A program made the position numbers and the translations under genes. From the NCBI RefSeq assembly GCF_002943715.1, contig NZ_MQUA01000014.1, positions 124,001 through 188,000 of the forward strand: a stretch of DNA of 64,000 bases, written 5' to 3'. Of this stretch, positions 38,349-46,799 are shown piece after piece (positions within the stretch are counted from its first letter, which is position 1; every line of letters starts with the position of its first letter). The notes beneath the pieces are model-generated. The model made no database searches. It worked only from the letters and a program-made list of their open reading frames with translations, and was not told where the DNA came from. The DNA is from Polaribacter filamentus. GTDB taxonomy: Bacteria; Bacteroidota; Bacteroidia; Flavobacteriales; Flavobacteriaceae.

Positions 38349-38616
38349 TCGGCAGATATCTAGGTTGATTTCTTTCATTTTAAAGGTATTTCGACGGGTT
38401 TTAGGACTGCGGGAGTACTGTTTATTTTACCCGAATTTGTGACATAATTGTCGAGGGAAACTTTCAACTTTGTATTTTTAGTTCATGAGTCTGATCGGAG
38501 TGGTTATATGAAACCACTGTTCGATTTAAAATTGTTCTGAGAACTTTTGTTTTACCCTCAACAGTCCATTCAGAATAAGATCTAAAATATGAATCCAATA
38601 AGGTTAGGTTACTATA
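38349..38616. other. Gene-free stretch downstream of glmS
   Basis: Contains a small hairpin GTGGTT...AACCAC near 38499-38516 and GC content a little above its surroundings. A minus-strand open run (KVSLDNYVTNSGKINSTPAV..., about 38386-38490) lacks a start. It may belong to the degraded ORF next door. Nothing identifiable. Confidence 0.4.
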
Positions 38617-39090
38617 TCAAGATGTTTGTCTTCCAATTCTTTTTCTCAATGAGTTAACGAGTTCAACTTCTAAAAAAACCTTTCTGAAATCATCATTCAT
38701 TGAGTTTTTTAAAGACTTATATACGTTAGGACTACTATAACCTTTTAACAGATTTTGTTTTTCCACTTCCACTAAACCATTTGTAATGGTCTCCTTATTG
38801 TCCTTCAATTCACTAAGTCTATCTAAAACTCGTCGTTCTGATTGTTCTATTAATAGAGAGAATTCTAAATTATCATTTTCAATGGAAGATTTCAATGAGA
38901 TGATTAAAGAATTAGGTTCTTTTAAAAGGTTCAAAACTGAATTCCATTGGAACTCTTCCATAGAACCTATGTTTAAAAACTTTTTCATATCACATTCTTC
39001 GTCTGATGTAGATAACATGTTAAAAGTTATCTCTGATAATGGACAATAGTAATGATGAACACCTTTGGTTTCATTTACTTTACCCTCCAA
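38617..39090 (-). CDS. Unrecognised ORF, probably a fragment of a larger gene
   Basis: 157 residues from an ATG at 39090 (MEGKVNETKGVHHYYCPLSE ...). I do not recognise it. The sequence is charged and helical with no membrane segment. The frame stays open upstream of the ATG (ETSCIVTVVDLLEG) until a TGA at about 39120, and beyond it more protein-like sequence follows (EEVSLIELKESSY). This suggests a 5' part cut by a nonsense mutation. The neighbourhood is otherwise gene-poor. Confidence 0.4.
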   Translation of the reverse strand: MEGKVNETKGVHHYYCPLSEITFNMLSTSDEECDMKKFLNIGSMEEFQWNSVLNLLKEPNSLIISLKSSIENDNLEFSLLIEQSERRVLDRLSELKDNKETITNGLVEVEKQNLLKGYSSPNVYKSLKNSMNDDFRKVFLEVELVNSLRKRIGRQTS

Positions 39091-39319
39091 TAGGTCTACT
39101 ACAGTAACAATACATGACGTTTCTCAGTAAGAACTTTCTTTTAGCTCTATTAAACTGACCTCTTCTTTTTAGTTTTTTTCTCTAAACATCTTAATTTCTT
39201 GAAAAAGTTTTTTAAAAACATAAATCGCCAAGTATTTAATGAGCGCTATTTAATGAATATAACTCCACTCCATTTGACGTAATAAAATTAAAAATTAGAA
39301 GAGGCTTAAAATATGATTT

Positions 39320-39928
39320 TTACCATACTTTGTCGTGAATTTTGGTAGGATTATTATCGTTCCAAATTGTAAGAATATCTGTTGCAACACTAGCCCCGCT
39401 TCCTGCAGCTATTGCAAATTGACTTCTACAGCCAGCAATAGTTCCGCAACAATATAAGCCGCGTTGTATAAAATGATTTTTATTTTTTAATTGAATTCTA
39501 TCTTTATCTGGATTTGCTTTTTCATGCGGAATAACAAACGCCTCTAAACCTTTTATTGAAAAGGGTTTTGAATAGTTTAAAGCCAGCACTACAATTTTTG
39601 ATTGATAGGTAGTTTTATTAGTTGTTACTATATAATTACTATTAATTTCTTCTACGGATAAAACTTTCTCATTTTCAATTTGAGAAACAGCAGGATATAA
39701 ATTTGATAAATGCTCTTTTCCGCTTATTAAAATATCTTTTCCTAATGTTTTTGGTTGCAAACCTAATACATTATTAAATAAAGCATTTTCTAAATGAGAA
39801 GTGCGTTGATGCATAATAATTGCTATTTTTTTATCCGCAGCAAAAGGTTTGTTCTTAGCTGAACCTAAAACAAGCGCACATTGCATTCCAGAAACACCAC
39901 CACCAATAATTAGAGCATCAAAAATCAT
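39320..39928 (-). CDS. Small FAD/NAD(P)-binding oxidoreductase (thioredoxin reductase-like)
   Basis: 202 residues starting MIFDALIIGGGVSGMQCALV with a Rossmann GGGVSG. The second half ends with GLYCCGTIAGCRSQFAIAAG + SGASVATDIL, the FAD-binding C-terminal block of the pyridine nucleotide-disulfide fold. The protein is short (full enzymes are about 300), lacks a CxxC redox pair and has no separate NAD domain. In related Bacteroidetes such short proteins sit with MarC. Its ATG directly follows the MarC stop codon with no gap, so the two are translationally linked. Substrate unknown. Confidence 0.75.
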   Translation of the reverse strand: MIFDALIIGGGVSGMQCALVLGSAKNKPFAADKKIAIIMHQRTSHLENALFNNVLGLQPKTLGKDILISGKEHLSNLYPAVSQIENEKVLSVEEINSNYIVTTNKTTYQSKIVVLALNYSKPFSIKGLEAFVIPHEKANPDKDRIQLKNKNHFIQRGLYCCGTIAGCRSQFAIAAGSGASVATDILTIWNDNNPTKIHDKVW

Positions 39929-40513
39929 TTAGATAAAAAGCATTTTTATGTTTTGAGTAAAGAGTTTTACAGAAATAGCTAATAAAATCACACCAAATAC
40001 TTTACGTATAATTTGTATACCTGTTACACCAATTAAACGTTCTATTTTAGAAGAAGTTTTTAAAACGATATATAAAAAGATAACATTTAAAATTACAGCG
40101 ATTATAATATTTTGTACGGCAAATTCTGCTCGTAAAGAAAGTAACGTTGTTAAACTTCCTGGGCCAGCAATTAAAGGAAAAGCGAGAGGAAAAACGGTTG
40201 CAGTTACTGCTCCATGATTGGCATCATCTTTGTATAAAGTAATTCCTAAAATCATTTCTAAAGCAATAAAAAACAGAATAAAAGAACCTGCTACTGCAAA
40301 AGAATTTACATCAATGCCAATAAATTTTAATAAACTTTGTCCTAAAAACAAGAAAACGATCATTATTAAACCAGAAATTAGAGACGCTTTTTCAGATTGA
40401 ATATGTCCTACTTTTTTACGCAAATCTATAATAATTGGTATGTTTCCAATAATATCGATTACTGCAAACAAAACCATAAAAGCAGTTAGAATTTCTTTGT
40501 AGTTAAAGTCCAT
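39929..40513 (-). CDS. MarC-family integral membrane protein
   Basis: 194 residues with six hydrophobic segments typical of MarC/UPF0056 (FMVLFAVIDIIGNIPIIIDL at the N-terminus, AFPLIAGPGSLTTLL in the middle). The name comes from the multiple-antibiotic-resistance locus, but no transport activity has been proven for the family. First gene of a two-gene unit with the short oxidoreductase. Confidence 0.9.
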   Translation of the reverse strand: MDFNYKEILTAFMVLFAVIDIIGNIPIIIDLRKKVGHIQSEKASLISGLIMIVFLFLGQSLLKFIGIDVNSFAVAGSFILFFIALEMILGITLYKDDANHGAVTATVFPLAFPLIAGPGSLTTLLSLRAEFAVQNIIIAVILNVIFLYIVLKTSSKIERLIGVTGIQIIRKVFGVILLAISVKLFTQNIKMLFI

Positions 40514-40589
40514 AATAAAAAAAATTAATTTTTTGTAAAATTAGTCAACTAACTTTACGAATTAGTCAAAAATTAGAAAAAAATAATCT

Positions 40590-40597
40590 TATTTTTG
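40590..40597 (+). promoter_or_regulatory. -7 element almost touching the DUF3109 start codon
   Basis: TATTTTTG at 40590-40597, ATG at 40603. The 5-nt gap implies a leaderless or nearly leaderless mRNA. The -33 box is not clear. Confidence 0.5.
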
Positions 40598-40602
40598 CGA
40601 AT

Positions 40603-41172
40603 ATGTTTCAACTAGGAAAAACAATTGTTTCTGAGGATATTATTGAAAAAGATTTTGTGTGTAATTTATCTGCCTGCAAAGGTGCTTGCTGTATTAATGG
40701 CGATGCCGGCGCACCTTTAGAGAAAGAAGAAACCACAATTTTAGAAGAAATTTATCCGAAGATAAAACCTTTTTTACGAAAAAAAAGTATAGAAGTTATT
40801 GAAAAAGTAGGCACTTGGGTTACAAGTGAATCCGGCGAATTAGAAACACCTTTAATAGATGGTGCAGATTGTGCGTATGTAATTTTTGATAAAAATAAGA
40901 CAGCGCTTTGTGCAATTGAAGAAGCATATAATCAAGGAGAGATTGGTTGGAAAAAACCAGTTTCTTGTCATTTATATCCTATCAGAGTTAAAGATTACAG
41001 TGAATTTTCTGCCGTAAATTATGATAAATGGGAAATTTGTGATGATGCCTGTACTTTAGGAAAAGAGCTTCAAGTGCCTGTTTATAAGTTTGTAAAACAA
41101 GGTTTGGTTCGAAAATTTGGACAGAATTGGTACGATGAATTAGAAAAAGTAGCCGAAAAACATGTAAAATAA
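40603..41172 (+). CDS. DUF3109 family cysteine-rich protein
   Basis: 189 residues with conserved cysteines: CNLSACKGACC near 21-31, DCAYVIFD, CAIEEA, SCHLYPIRV and CDDAC. The pattern resembles YkgJ-type proteins that may bind an Fe-S cluster or zinc. Cytosolic, no signal peptide. Function unknown. The gene is followed by a terminator and divergent from marC. Confidence 0.9.
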   Translation: MFQLGKTIVSEDIIEKDFVCNLSACKGACCINGDAGAPLEKEETTILEEIYPKIKPFLRKKSIEVIEKVGTWVTSESGELETPLIDGADCAYVIFDKNKTALCAIEEAYNQGEIGWKKPVSCHLYPIRVKDYSEFSAVNYDKWEICDDACTLGKELQVPVYKFVKQGLVRKFGQNWYDELEKVAEKHVK

Positions 41173-41200
41173 TTTTTTAAATTATACTATATAAATTTAG

Positions 41201-41233
41201 GACAGCATCAAATTTTTTGGTGCTGTTTTTTTT
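41201..41233 (+). terminator. Terminator after the DUF3109 gene
   Basis: ACAGCA...TGCTGT stem with an A/T loop, then an eight-T run. It lies about 30 bp after the stop. Confidence 0.75.
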
Positions 41234-41285
41234 ATGGCACGTTCTTTGGTTTAACAAAGTCTTAACATTTAAAAACTTTCTAATT

Positions 41286-42020
41286 ATGAAAAACTTAAAA
41301 AAATTACCAACCAAACAATTAGAAAAATTCTCTAACATTTTTACACAGCTAGGCCTTGTAGTAGTGCTTTTTATCGTTTACCTAACGTTAGAGCACAAAA
41401 CGGAGCAAAAGCAATTTGCAGTTTTAGATTTCGATCCTCCAGAAATTGTTGTTTTTCAGCCAGATCAAATTATTCAATTCACTAGGGAGGTAAAAGATAT
41501 TCCAAAACCAAAAATTGCAGCTGTTTTTATTCCTGATGAACCAATTGAAAAGGGGAATAATGATATTATTGAATCCATCATTGATATACCAACAAAAACT
41601 ATTGTACAAATTAATCCTGATGATATAATTGAAATTAAAGAGTTTGTTGAAGATCCAATAGAAACCGTGCCTTTTATAAACATCGAATTTGCACCAGTTT
41701 TTAGAGGATGTGAAGGTTTATCAAAAGAAGATAATAAAGTCTGTTTTGATAAGAAAATGAAGCAATTTGTGCAGCGTAATTTTAATTTAGAATTGGCAAG
41801 TGAAATAGGTTTGCAATCTGGGAAATATAAAATACAGACCCAGTTTATTATTGACAATCAAGGAAATGTAGTGGATATAAAAATTAGAGCACCACACCTT
41901 AAGTTAAAAAACGAAACGCTACAATTAATTGAAAAGCTTCCCAAATTTACTCCCGGAAAGCAAAGAGACAAGCCTGTAAAAGTTAAATATACGTTGCCCA
42001 TTTCTTTTCAAGTAAATTAA
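41286..42020 (+). CDS. TonB-family energy transducer-like protein
   Basis: 244 residues from ATG 41286 (MKNLKKLPTKQLEKFSNIFT). An in-frame GTG/ATG upstream (41217) would place the start within the preceding terminator and is rejected. One N-terminal membrane helix (GLVVVLFIVYLTL), a long acidic periplasmic region, then a TonB C-terminal domain (FRGCEGLSKEDNKVCFDKKM, FIIDNQGNVVDIKIRAPH, LPKFTPGKQRDKPVKVKYTL). Would couple inner-membrane proton motive force to TonB-dependent receptors. The Pro-rich spacer typical of E. coli TonB is absent. Stand-alone gene. Confidence 0.85.
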   Translation: MKNLKKLPTKQLEKFSNIFTQLGLVVVLFIVYLTLEHKTEQKQFAVLDFDPPEIVVFQPDQIIQFTREVKDIPKPKIAAVFIPDEPIEKGNNDIIESIIDIPTKTIVQINPDDIIEIKEFVEDPIETVPFINIEFAPVFRGCEGLSKEDNKVCFDKKMKQFVQRNFNLELASEIGLQSGKYKIQTQFIIDNQGNVVDIKIRAPHLKLKNETLQLIEKLPKFTPGKQRDKPVKVKYTLPISFQVN

Positions 42021-42024
42021 AATT

Positions 42025-42051
42025 AACCCCAACTTTAAGTTGGGGTTTTTT
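42025..42051 (+). terminator. Terminator after the TonB-family gene
   Basis: AACCCCAACTT / AAGTTGGGGTT stem followed by T-run. Its right arm overlaps the -33 box of the deoC promoter. Confidence 0.85.
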
Positions 42052-42068
42052 ATTATTTTGTATTTTTG
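42040..42068 (+). promoter_or_regulatory. deoC promoter overlapping the upstream terminator
   Basis: TTG at 42040-42042, within the terminator stem; 18-nt spacer; TATTTTTG at 42061-42068. The deoC ATG begins at 42074, giving an almost leaderless message. Confidence 0.6.
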
Positions 42069-42073
42069 AATTT

Positions 42074-42820
42074 ATGAAAATCAATCAATTTTTAGATGCT
42101 ACGTATTTAAAAACAGCATCACAGGCAAATATTTCTGAAGAAGAGAATCAGCAAAAAGTAGTTGACTTAATAGATGAAGCTATTTTGTATCATTATAAAT
42201 TAGTGATGATTCGTTCAAAATACATTTCCTTAGCAAAAGAAATGCTTCTAAAAGTAAATGCGGATGTATTAATAGGAACTGTTATCGACTTTCCAGAAGG
42301 AAACTCATCCAAAGAACAAAAGTTAGAAGAAGCCAAAAAAGCAATTGCTTTAGAAGCCGATGAACTTGATTTTGTCTTAAATTATACTGCTTTTAAAGAA
42401 GGAAAAATTAATTTGATTAAAGCAGAGGTTTTTGCTGCCACTAAACTGTGTTTAGAAAACAACAAAGTTGCAAAATGGATTATAGAAGTTGCGGCCCTAA
42501 CATCAGAAGAAATTATTGTAATTTCACAGTTGATAAAAGAAGTTGTACTTACAAATTTTGATGAAAATGCTGCTAAAAAAGTGTTCGTAAAATCATCTAC
42601 CGGCTTTTTTAAAACCGAAGACAACAAACCAAATGGAGCGACTTTTGAAACCATGAAACTAATTTCTGAAAATGCAAAACCATTGCAAATAAAAGCTGCA
42701 GGTGGAGTTAGAGATTACGGAACAGCTTTAAAAATGATTTCTTTGGGAGTTGATCGAATTGGAACGTCATCCGCAAAAGAAATTTGCAATAAAGAAGAAA
42801 ATGGTAACTCAAAATATTAA
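42074..42820 (+). CDS. deoC: Deoxyribose-phosphate aldolase
   Basis: 248-residue class I aldolase that splits deoxyribose-5-phosphate into acetaldehyde and glyceraldehyde-3-phosphate in nucleoside salvage. The Schiff-base lysine is in VFVKSSTGF. Also [27 protein letters not shown] and [11 protein letters not shown] at the C-terminus. Usual length. The end lies within about 7 bp of the next gene's most likely start, indicating co-transcription. Confidence 0.95.
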   Translation: MKINQFLDATYLKTASQANISEEENQQKVVDLIDEAILYHYKLVMIRSKYISLAKEMLLKVNADVLIGTVIDFPEGNSSKEQKLEEAKKAIALEADELDFVLNYTAFKEGKINLIKAEVFAATKLCLENNKVAKWIIEVAALTSEEIIVISQLIKEVVLTNFDENAAKKVFVKSSTGFFKTEDNKPNGATFETMKLISENAKPLQIKAAGGVRDYGTALKMISLGVDRIGTSSAKEICNKEENGNSKY

Positions 42821-42827
42821 ATTTCGT

Positions 42828-43397
42828 ATGGATTATTTTGCACATGAAACAGCAATTATAGATGCTAATTGCAAGATTGGTAAAGGCACAAAAATTTGGC
42901 ATTTTAGTCATATTATGTCCAATTGCGTTATTGGAGAATCTTGCAATCTCGGACAAAATGTGGTAATTTCTACGGATGTTATTTTGGGTAAAAATGTAAA
43001 AGTGCAAAACAACGTTTCTATTTACACTGGTGTTATTTGTGAAGACGATGTTTTTTTAGGGCCCTCAATGGTTTTTACAAATGTGATCAATCCTAGAAGT
43101 GCGGTTATCAGAAAAAATGAATATTTAAAAACAACGGTAAAAAAAGGCGCAACTATTGGTGCAAATGCAACGATTGTTTGTGGTAATACTATTGGTAAAT
43201 TTGCTTTTGTTGGAGCTGGTGCAGTGGTTACAAAAGAGGTTTTGCCGTATGCGTTGGTTGTTGGAAATCCGTCGAAACAAATTGGTTGGGTGAGCGAATT
43301 TGGACATCGTTTAAAATTTGATGAAAAAGGTTTCGCGACTTGTAAAGAGAGTGGTGAAGAATATCAATTGAAGGATAATAACGTAACTAAAATTTAA
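42828..43397 (+). CDS. Hexapeptide-repeat acyltransferase (WbpD/WlbB-like N-acetyltransferase)
   Basis: 189 residues from ATG 42828 ([20 protein letters not shown]), the usual start for this family. Upstream in-frame ATGs at 42801 and TTG/ATG 42750 would overlap deoC. A left-handed beta-helix of hexapeptide repeats fills the first 130 residues ([49 protein letters not shown]), with the NxxxPR signature, followed by [13 protein letters not shown] and [19 protein letters not shown]. Family members acetylate the 3-amino group of UDP-linked amino-uronic acids for O-antigen. No other O-antigen gene is near, so the substrate stays open. Confidence 0.88.
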   Translation: MDYFAHETAIIDANCKIGKGTKIWHFSHIMSNCVIGESCNLGQNVVISTDVILGKNVKVQNNVSIYTGVICEDDVFLGPSMVFTNVINPRSAVIRKNEYLKTTVKKGATIGANATIVCGNTIGKFAFVGAGAVVTKEVLPYALVVGNPSKQIGWVSEFGHRLKFDEKGFATCKESGEEYQLKDNNVTKI

Positions 43398-43406
43398 TAT
43401 AGAAGT

Positions 43407-43589
43407 ATGAAAGTGAAAGAAAATGATTTTTTTATTGATAAATTGATTCTAAAATATCAAACATTATCACACAAAGAAAAAACGCTTTTAAATATAAGTA
43501 TTGCATTATTATTTGTACTTTTTATTATTGGATCATTCTATAATGGTGGTGAAATTCTTGGAAAGTTTTTATATACTGTTAGTCATTAA
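43407..43589 (+). CDS. Small single-pass membrane protein
   Basis: 60 residues: a charged N-terminus (MKVKENDFFIDKLILKYQTL), a strongly hydrophobic helix (LLNISIALLFVLFIIGSFYN) and a short tail. The ATG lies 9 bp after the acyltransferase stop, which suggests translational coupling and makes a real gene more likely. No family recognised. Confidence 0.55.
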   Translation: MKVKENDFFIDKLILKYQTLSHKEKTLLNISIALLFVLFIIGSFYNGGEILGKFLYTVSH

Positions 43590-43645
43590 CTTTTCTTAAA
43601 AGCTTCATTTCCTCGTTTTAAAATATTGAAAAAAATTAAACCATA

Positions 43646-44380
43646 TTGTTTAGACATCAAGGCAAAAGTAGAACTTTAAAACACAATTTAAGAATCGCTT
43701 CTGTTTTGTCTTTTGTAGCCGGAATTGTAAATGTTACCGGTTTTTTAGCCTTTAAACAACTGGCAACAAATGTAACAGGGCATTTTGCTTTATTTATCAC
43801 GGATGTTGCAGACTTTAAGTTCTGGAAAGGAACCATTTATTTTCTCTATATTTTTTCATTTCTCTTTGGTTCTTTTTCGTCAAGTTTTTTAATCGAGAAG
43901 TTCAGAGCAAATAGAAAGCTAAACGTTTTTGTTTTACCAACATTAATTGAATGTTTCATTTTAATGTCAATTGCGCTTATCAGTAATGTTGTAGATATAG
44001 ATTATCCTAATTTAATCGTTTGTTTACTTCTCTTTGCAATGGGAATGCAGAACTCTTTTGTAACCAAAATTTCAAATGCAATTGTTAGAACAACGCATTT
44101 AACAGGGTTATTTACAGATTTAGGAATTGAACTATCTCAATTGTTTTTCCCAGAAACGCATCCGCATAGAGAAAAAATTAAAGCCACTATAAAACTGAGA
44201 ATTTTTATAATTTGTTTTTTCTTTTTAGGAGGAATAATAGGCGGATACCTTTATTCTAGACTCGATTTAAAATTAAACACGCTTATTTTCGGAGCAATAA
44301 TTTTGTTATTAAGTCTATTTTATGATGATTTAAGGTATAAAGTAATTAGAGCTCGAAGAAAATTTAAACATAGAAAGTAA
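43646..44380 (+). CDS. YoaK/DUF1275 family membrane protein
   Basis: 244 residues, six to seven hydrophobic segments. Family marks: VAGIVNVTGFLAFKQLATNV, TGHFALFITDVAD, FGSFSSSFLIE, AMGMQNSFVTKISNAIVRTT, LTGLFTDLGIEL. The proposed start is TTG at 43646; no ATG fits before the first helix. The function is unknown; the family is found widely as inner-membrane proteins. Confidence 0.87.
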   Translation: MFRHQGKSRTLKHNLRIASVLSFVAGIVNVTGFLAFKQLATNVTGHFALFITDVADFKFWKGTIYFLYIFSFLFGSFSSSFLIEKFRANRKLNVFVLPTLIECFILMSIALISNVVDIDYPNLIVCLLLFAMGMQNSFVTKISNAIVRTTHLTGLFTDLGIELSQLFFPETHPHREKIKATIKLRIFIICFFFLGGIIGGYLYSRLDLKLNTLIFGAIILLLSLFYDDLRYKVIRARRKFKHRK

Positions 44381-44429
44381 TTAACACAATGATTTGTCTA
44401 GAATCACTATAAGATTCAATGAAGGATAA

Positions 44430-44603
44430 ACTTGTTTTAAAGCTGTAACGGGAAAAAATAATAAAGAATTTTTAAAGGATAAAGTAACACTAGAAAATTT
44501 GACTTTAGAGCAAAAAGAAGATGCATGATTGTTATTTCTGATGGAACAAGCAGACAGAAATAAAACGGTTAGTAAAGAACAGGTTTATAAAATTCTAAAA
44601 TAA
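44430..44603 (+). pseudogene. Remnant of a small helical protein (antitoxin-like)
   Basis: A frame with one internal TGA (44514-44536 region) reads CFKAVTGKNNKEFLKDKVTL then ENLTLEQKEDA, stop, LLFLMEQADRNKTVSKEQVY + KILK. The C-terminal style (L..LMEQA..NKTVS.EQV) is like small antitoxins, but this is an impression. No start codon is present and a stop precedes it. Confidence 0.35.
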
Positions 44604-44639
44604 AAAAACCGAAGTAATTATTTTACTTCGGTTTTTTTT
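44604..44639. terminator. Bidirectional terminator before the aldo/keto reductase 3' end
   Basis: AAAACCGAAGTAA / TTACTTCGGTTTT with a five-base loop and T/A runs on both sides. Confidence 0.85.
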
Positions 44640-44640
44640 G

Positions 44641-44673
44641 CACTGCCAACTGAATATTAAAAACTGCTGACTA
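44641..44673. repeat. Degenerate word spacer
   Basis: Short stretch of the words ACTGCCAACTGAATA and AAAACTGCTGACTA between a terminator and the aldo/keto reductase stop. It resembles one arm of the word-built spacers seen at 11240 and 53627. Confidence 0.35.
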
Positions 44674-44675
44674 AT

Positions 44676-45716
44676 CTATGGCGCCGGATTCGGAATTAAG
44701 TCGTGCACTGCATTTATTTCAGCAATAATTTCATCGGATAAATGAACATTAATGGAGTCGATATTCCCTTTTAACTGACTCATTTTTGTTGCTCCAATAA
44801 TATTACTAGTTACAAATGGTAACTGATTTATAAATGCCAGAGACATTTGCGATAATGTTAAATTATGTTTTTTTGCAATTCCTAAATATTTTATCACAGC
44901 TTTTTCTGATCCTTCATTTTTATACCTAGCAATAAACCTTGGAAACAACGTTCCTCTTGCGCCATCAGGTAAATTACCATCTAAATACTTACCAGATAAA
45001 ACTCCTTGCGCCAGAGGAGAATATGCCAATAAACCAATCTCTTCTCGCATAGAAACTTCGCTTAAACCCACTTCATAACCTCTATGAATTAAAGAATATG
45101 AATTCTGAATAGTTACTGGTTTTGGCAAATTGAACTCTGCTGAAGTTTGTAAATATTTCATGGTGCCCCAAGGCGTTTCATTAGACAAGCCAATGTGTTT
45201 TATTTTTCCTTGTTTGATAAGATCTTGCAAAGTTTCTAAGATTTCTAAATGTTTTTCTACTTCTTTAGAAGATGTTTTAAAAGGGTAATCTCTTACTCCA
45301 AAACAATTTACACCACGATCTGGCCAATGTAATTGATACAAATCTAAATAGTCTGTTTTTAAACGTATAAGACTTCCTTCTAGTGCTTCCGTAATATTTT
45401 GTTTATTGAATCCGCCAGTTCTAATGTGGGCTGTATAATCGCCGCCGCCAGCAATTTTACTAGCTAAAACAACTTTGTTTCTATTACCTGTTTTTTGAAA
45501 CCAATTTCCAATAATTCTTTCTGTTTCTCCATACGTTTCTGCCTTTGCCGGAACAGGGTATAATTCTGCAGCATCAAAAAAGTTTACACCATTTTCAAGC
45601 GCATAATCCATTTGTTCATGTGCTTCTGCTTCTGTATTTTGATTTCCCCAAGTCATGGTTCCTAAACAAATTTTGGAAACTTTTGTATCTGTATTTGGTA
45701 ATTTTGTGTATTTCAT
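44676..45716 (-). CDS. Aldo/keto reductase (Tas-like, NADPH-dependent)
   Basis: 346 residues. The catalytic tetrad is visible: Asp and Tyr in FFDAAELYPVP, Lys in VVLASKIAG, His in YQLHWPDRG. The C-terminal NADPH site is PFVTSNIIGATKMSQLKGNI. The N-terminus (YTKLPNTDTKVSKICLGTMT) and the GETERIIG segment are as in E. coli Tas. Reduces aldehydes or ketones; substrate unknown. Monocistronic, with a terminator on either side. Confidence 0.92.
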   Translation of the reverse strand: MKYTKLPNTDTKVSKICLGTMTWGNQNTEAEAHEQMDYALENGVNFFDAAELYPVPAKAETYGETERIIGNWFQKTGNRNKVVLASKIAGGGDYTAHIRTGGFNKQNITEALEGSLIRLKTDYLDLYQLHWPDRGVNCFGVRDYPFKTSSKEVEKHLEILETLQDLIKQGKIKHIGLSNETPWGTMKYLQTSAEFNLPKPVTIQNSYSLIHRGYEVGLSEVSMREEIGLLAYSPLAQGVLSGKYLDGNLPDGARGTLFPRFIARYKNEGSEKAVIKYLGIAKKHNLTLSQMSLAFINQLPFVTSNIIGATKMSQLKGNIDSINVHLSDEIIAEINAVHDLIPNPAP

Positions 45717-45779
45717 TTTTGATGTGTAATTGTTGATTTGTGTACGTGTAAAAATAAAGCTTAATATTTAATAAAAGAA

Positions 45780-45810
45780 AAAGCGTGTAATTTTAACAAT
45801 TACACGCTTT
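45780..45810. terminator. Terminator upstream of the intact IS1595 (likely pgk's original terminator)
   Basis: AAAGCGTGTAATT / AATTACACGCTTT, five-base loop. It lies directly outside the IS left end. No gene reads into it today except from the IS side. Confidence 0.8.
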
Positions 45811-45824
45811 AACAATTAAACTTT

Positions 45825-46782
45825 TTGAGTTATACGCTTAGCATCTGTTTTATTTGATTTTGATATATTGGTTTACTTTCTACCATTCTATTAATCGTTT
45901 TATGAAATATGCTGGTTTTAAATTGAGAGCGATTAATTCTAAAACAAAACTCATTAAAGTATGCTTGAATATGCCATTTACTTACATGAGTTGGTATTGC
46001 TCTCAACCATGACTTAACTTGCATAATCACAATGTGTAATTGTTTGAAATTAGCACCATTATTACTATATATTTGGTCAATGTCATACATCTCTTTTAAA
46101 GGTTGGTAACCTCTCCATTTATCAGTTACTATTTTAGCAGATGTGCTTATATGCTCTTCAAATATCGGGGTTAATGATTTTGCAGAATAGTCTTTGATGG
46201 ATCTGATATAAACTCTTTTAACTTTATTGCCATCTGTTAATTCTACTGCGATAACAGCCTTTTTCTTTTTCGTATCATAACTTCTTCCTTGTTTGCCTTC
46301 TTCTTTCCCTCCAACAGTAAATTCATCAACATGGATTAATTTCTCTAAAGGATATTTTTGACTGCTTTTCATTGCTTTACGCACTTTTTGCATGAAATAC
46401 CACGCTGTTCCTTGGCGAATGCTAAAACGTTTTCCCATTTGAATACTTGAAATACTTTTACTACTTGTACTCATTTCAAAAACCACACAAAAGGCTTTTT
46501 GCAATCCAAATTTAACTTTATGAAATAAGGTGTTTGCAGTGGCGCTTTCTAAGTGTTGACAGTTATAACAATGGTATCTATAATCTACTTTTTCACAGCC
46601 TTTGGTATGACCACATTTCATACAAGTAAATCCATCTTGCCATTTTATTTTGGCTAAATACGCTTTACAAGCAGCATCATTTGGTAATTCTTTTATAAAG
46701 TTTAGTATATCTTGACCTTCAAATTGTTCCATATCTCCTGTTTTAAAGGATATAATATATGGAAATTAAATGACTAACTCAA
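45825..46782 (-). mobile_element. IS1595-family element, copy 2 (intact)
   Basis: 958 bp, ends TTGAGTTA/TAACTCAA, flanked by a perfect 8-bp duplication TAAACTTT (45817-45824 and 46783-46790). It inserted 10 bp past the pgk stop codon. Confidence 0.92.
45830..46732 (-). CDS. IS1595-family (ISXO2-like) transposase, intact
   Basis: 300 residues. N-terminal zinc ribbon CMKCGHTKGCEK ... CYNCQH, helical middle (FEMSTSSKSISSIQMGKRF) and ISXO2-like DDE domain: HVDEFTVGGKEEGKQGRS, VTDKWRGYQPLKEM, SKWHIQAYFNEFCFRINRS. It has no stops, unlike the copy at 13301. Likely source of mobility for both copies. Confidence 0.94.
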   Translation of the reverse strand: MEQFEGQDILNFIKELPNDAACKAYLAKIKWQDGFTCMKCGHTKGCEKVDYRYHCYNCQHLESATANTLFHKVKFGLQKAFCVVFEMSTSSKSISSIQMGKRFSIRQGTAWYFMQKVRKAMKSSQKYPLEKLIHVDEFTVGGKEEGKQGRSYDTKKKKAVIAVELTDGNKVKRVYIRSIKDYSAKSLTPIFEEHISTSAKIVTDKWRGYQPLKEMYDIDQIYSNNGANFKQLHIVIMQVKSWLRAIPTHVSKWHIQAYFNEFCFRINRSQFKTSIFHKTINRMVESKPIYQNQIKQMLSV

Positions 46783-46799
46783 TAAACTTTTATACTTAT

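Noticed and set aside
41217..41285. Longer N-terminus for the TonB-family protein
   Set aside because: It would begin inside the DUF3109 terminator hairpin and adds hydrophobic residues unlike the family; ATG 41286 fits better.
42828..43397. O-antigen or polysaccharide cluster
   Set aside because: Only one hexapeptide acyltransferase is present; neighbours are deoC and DUF1275.
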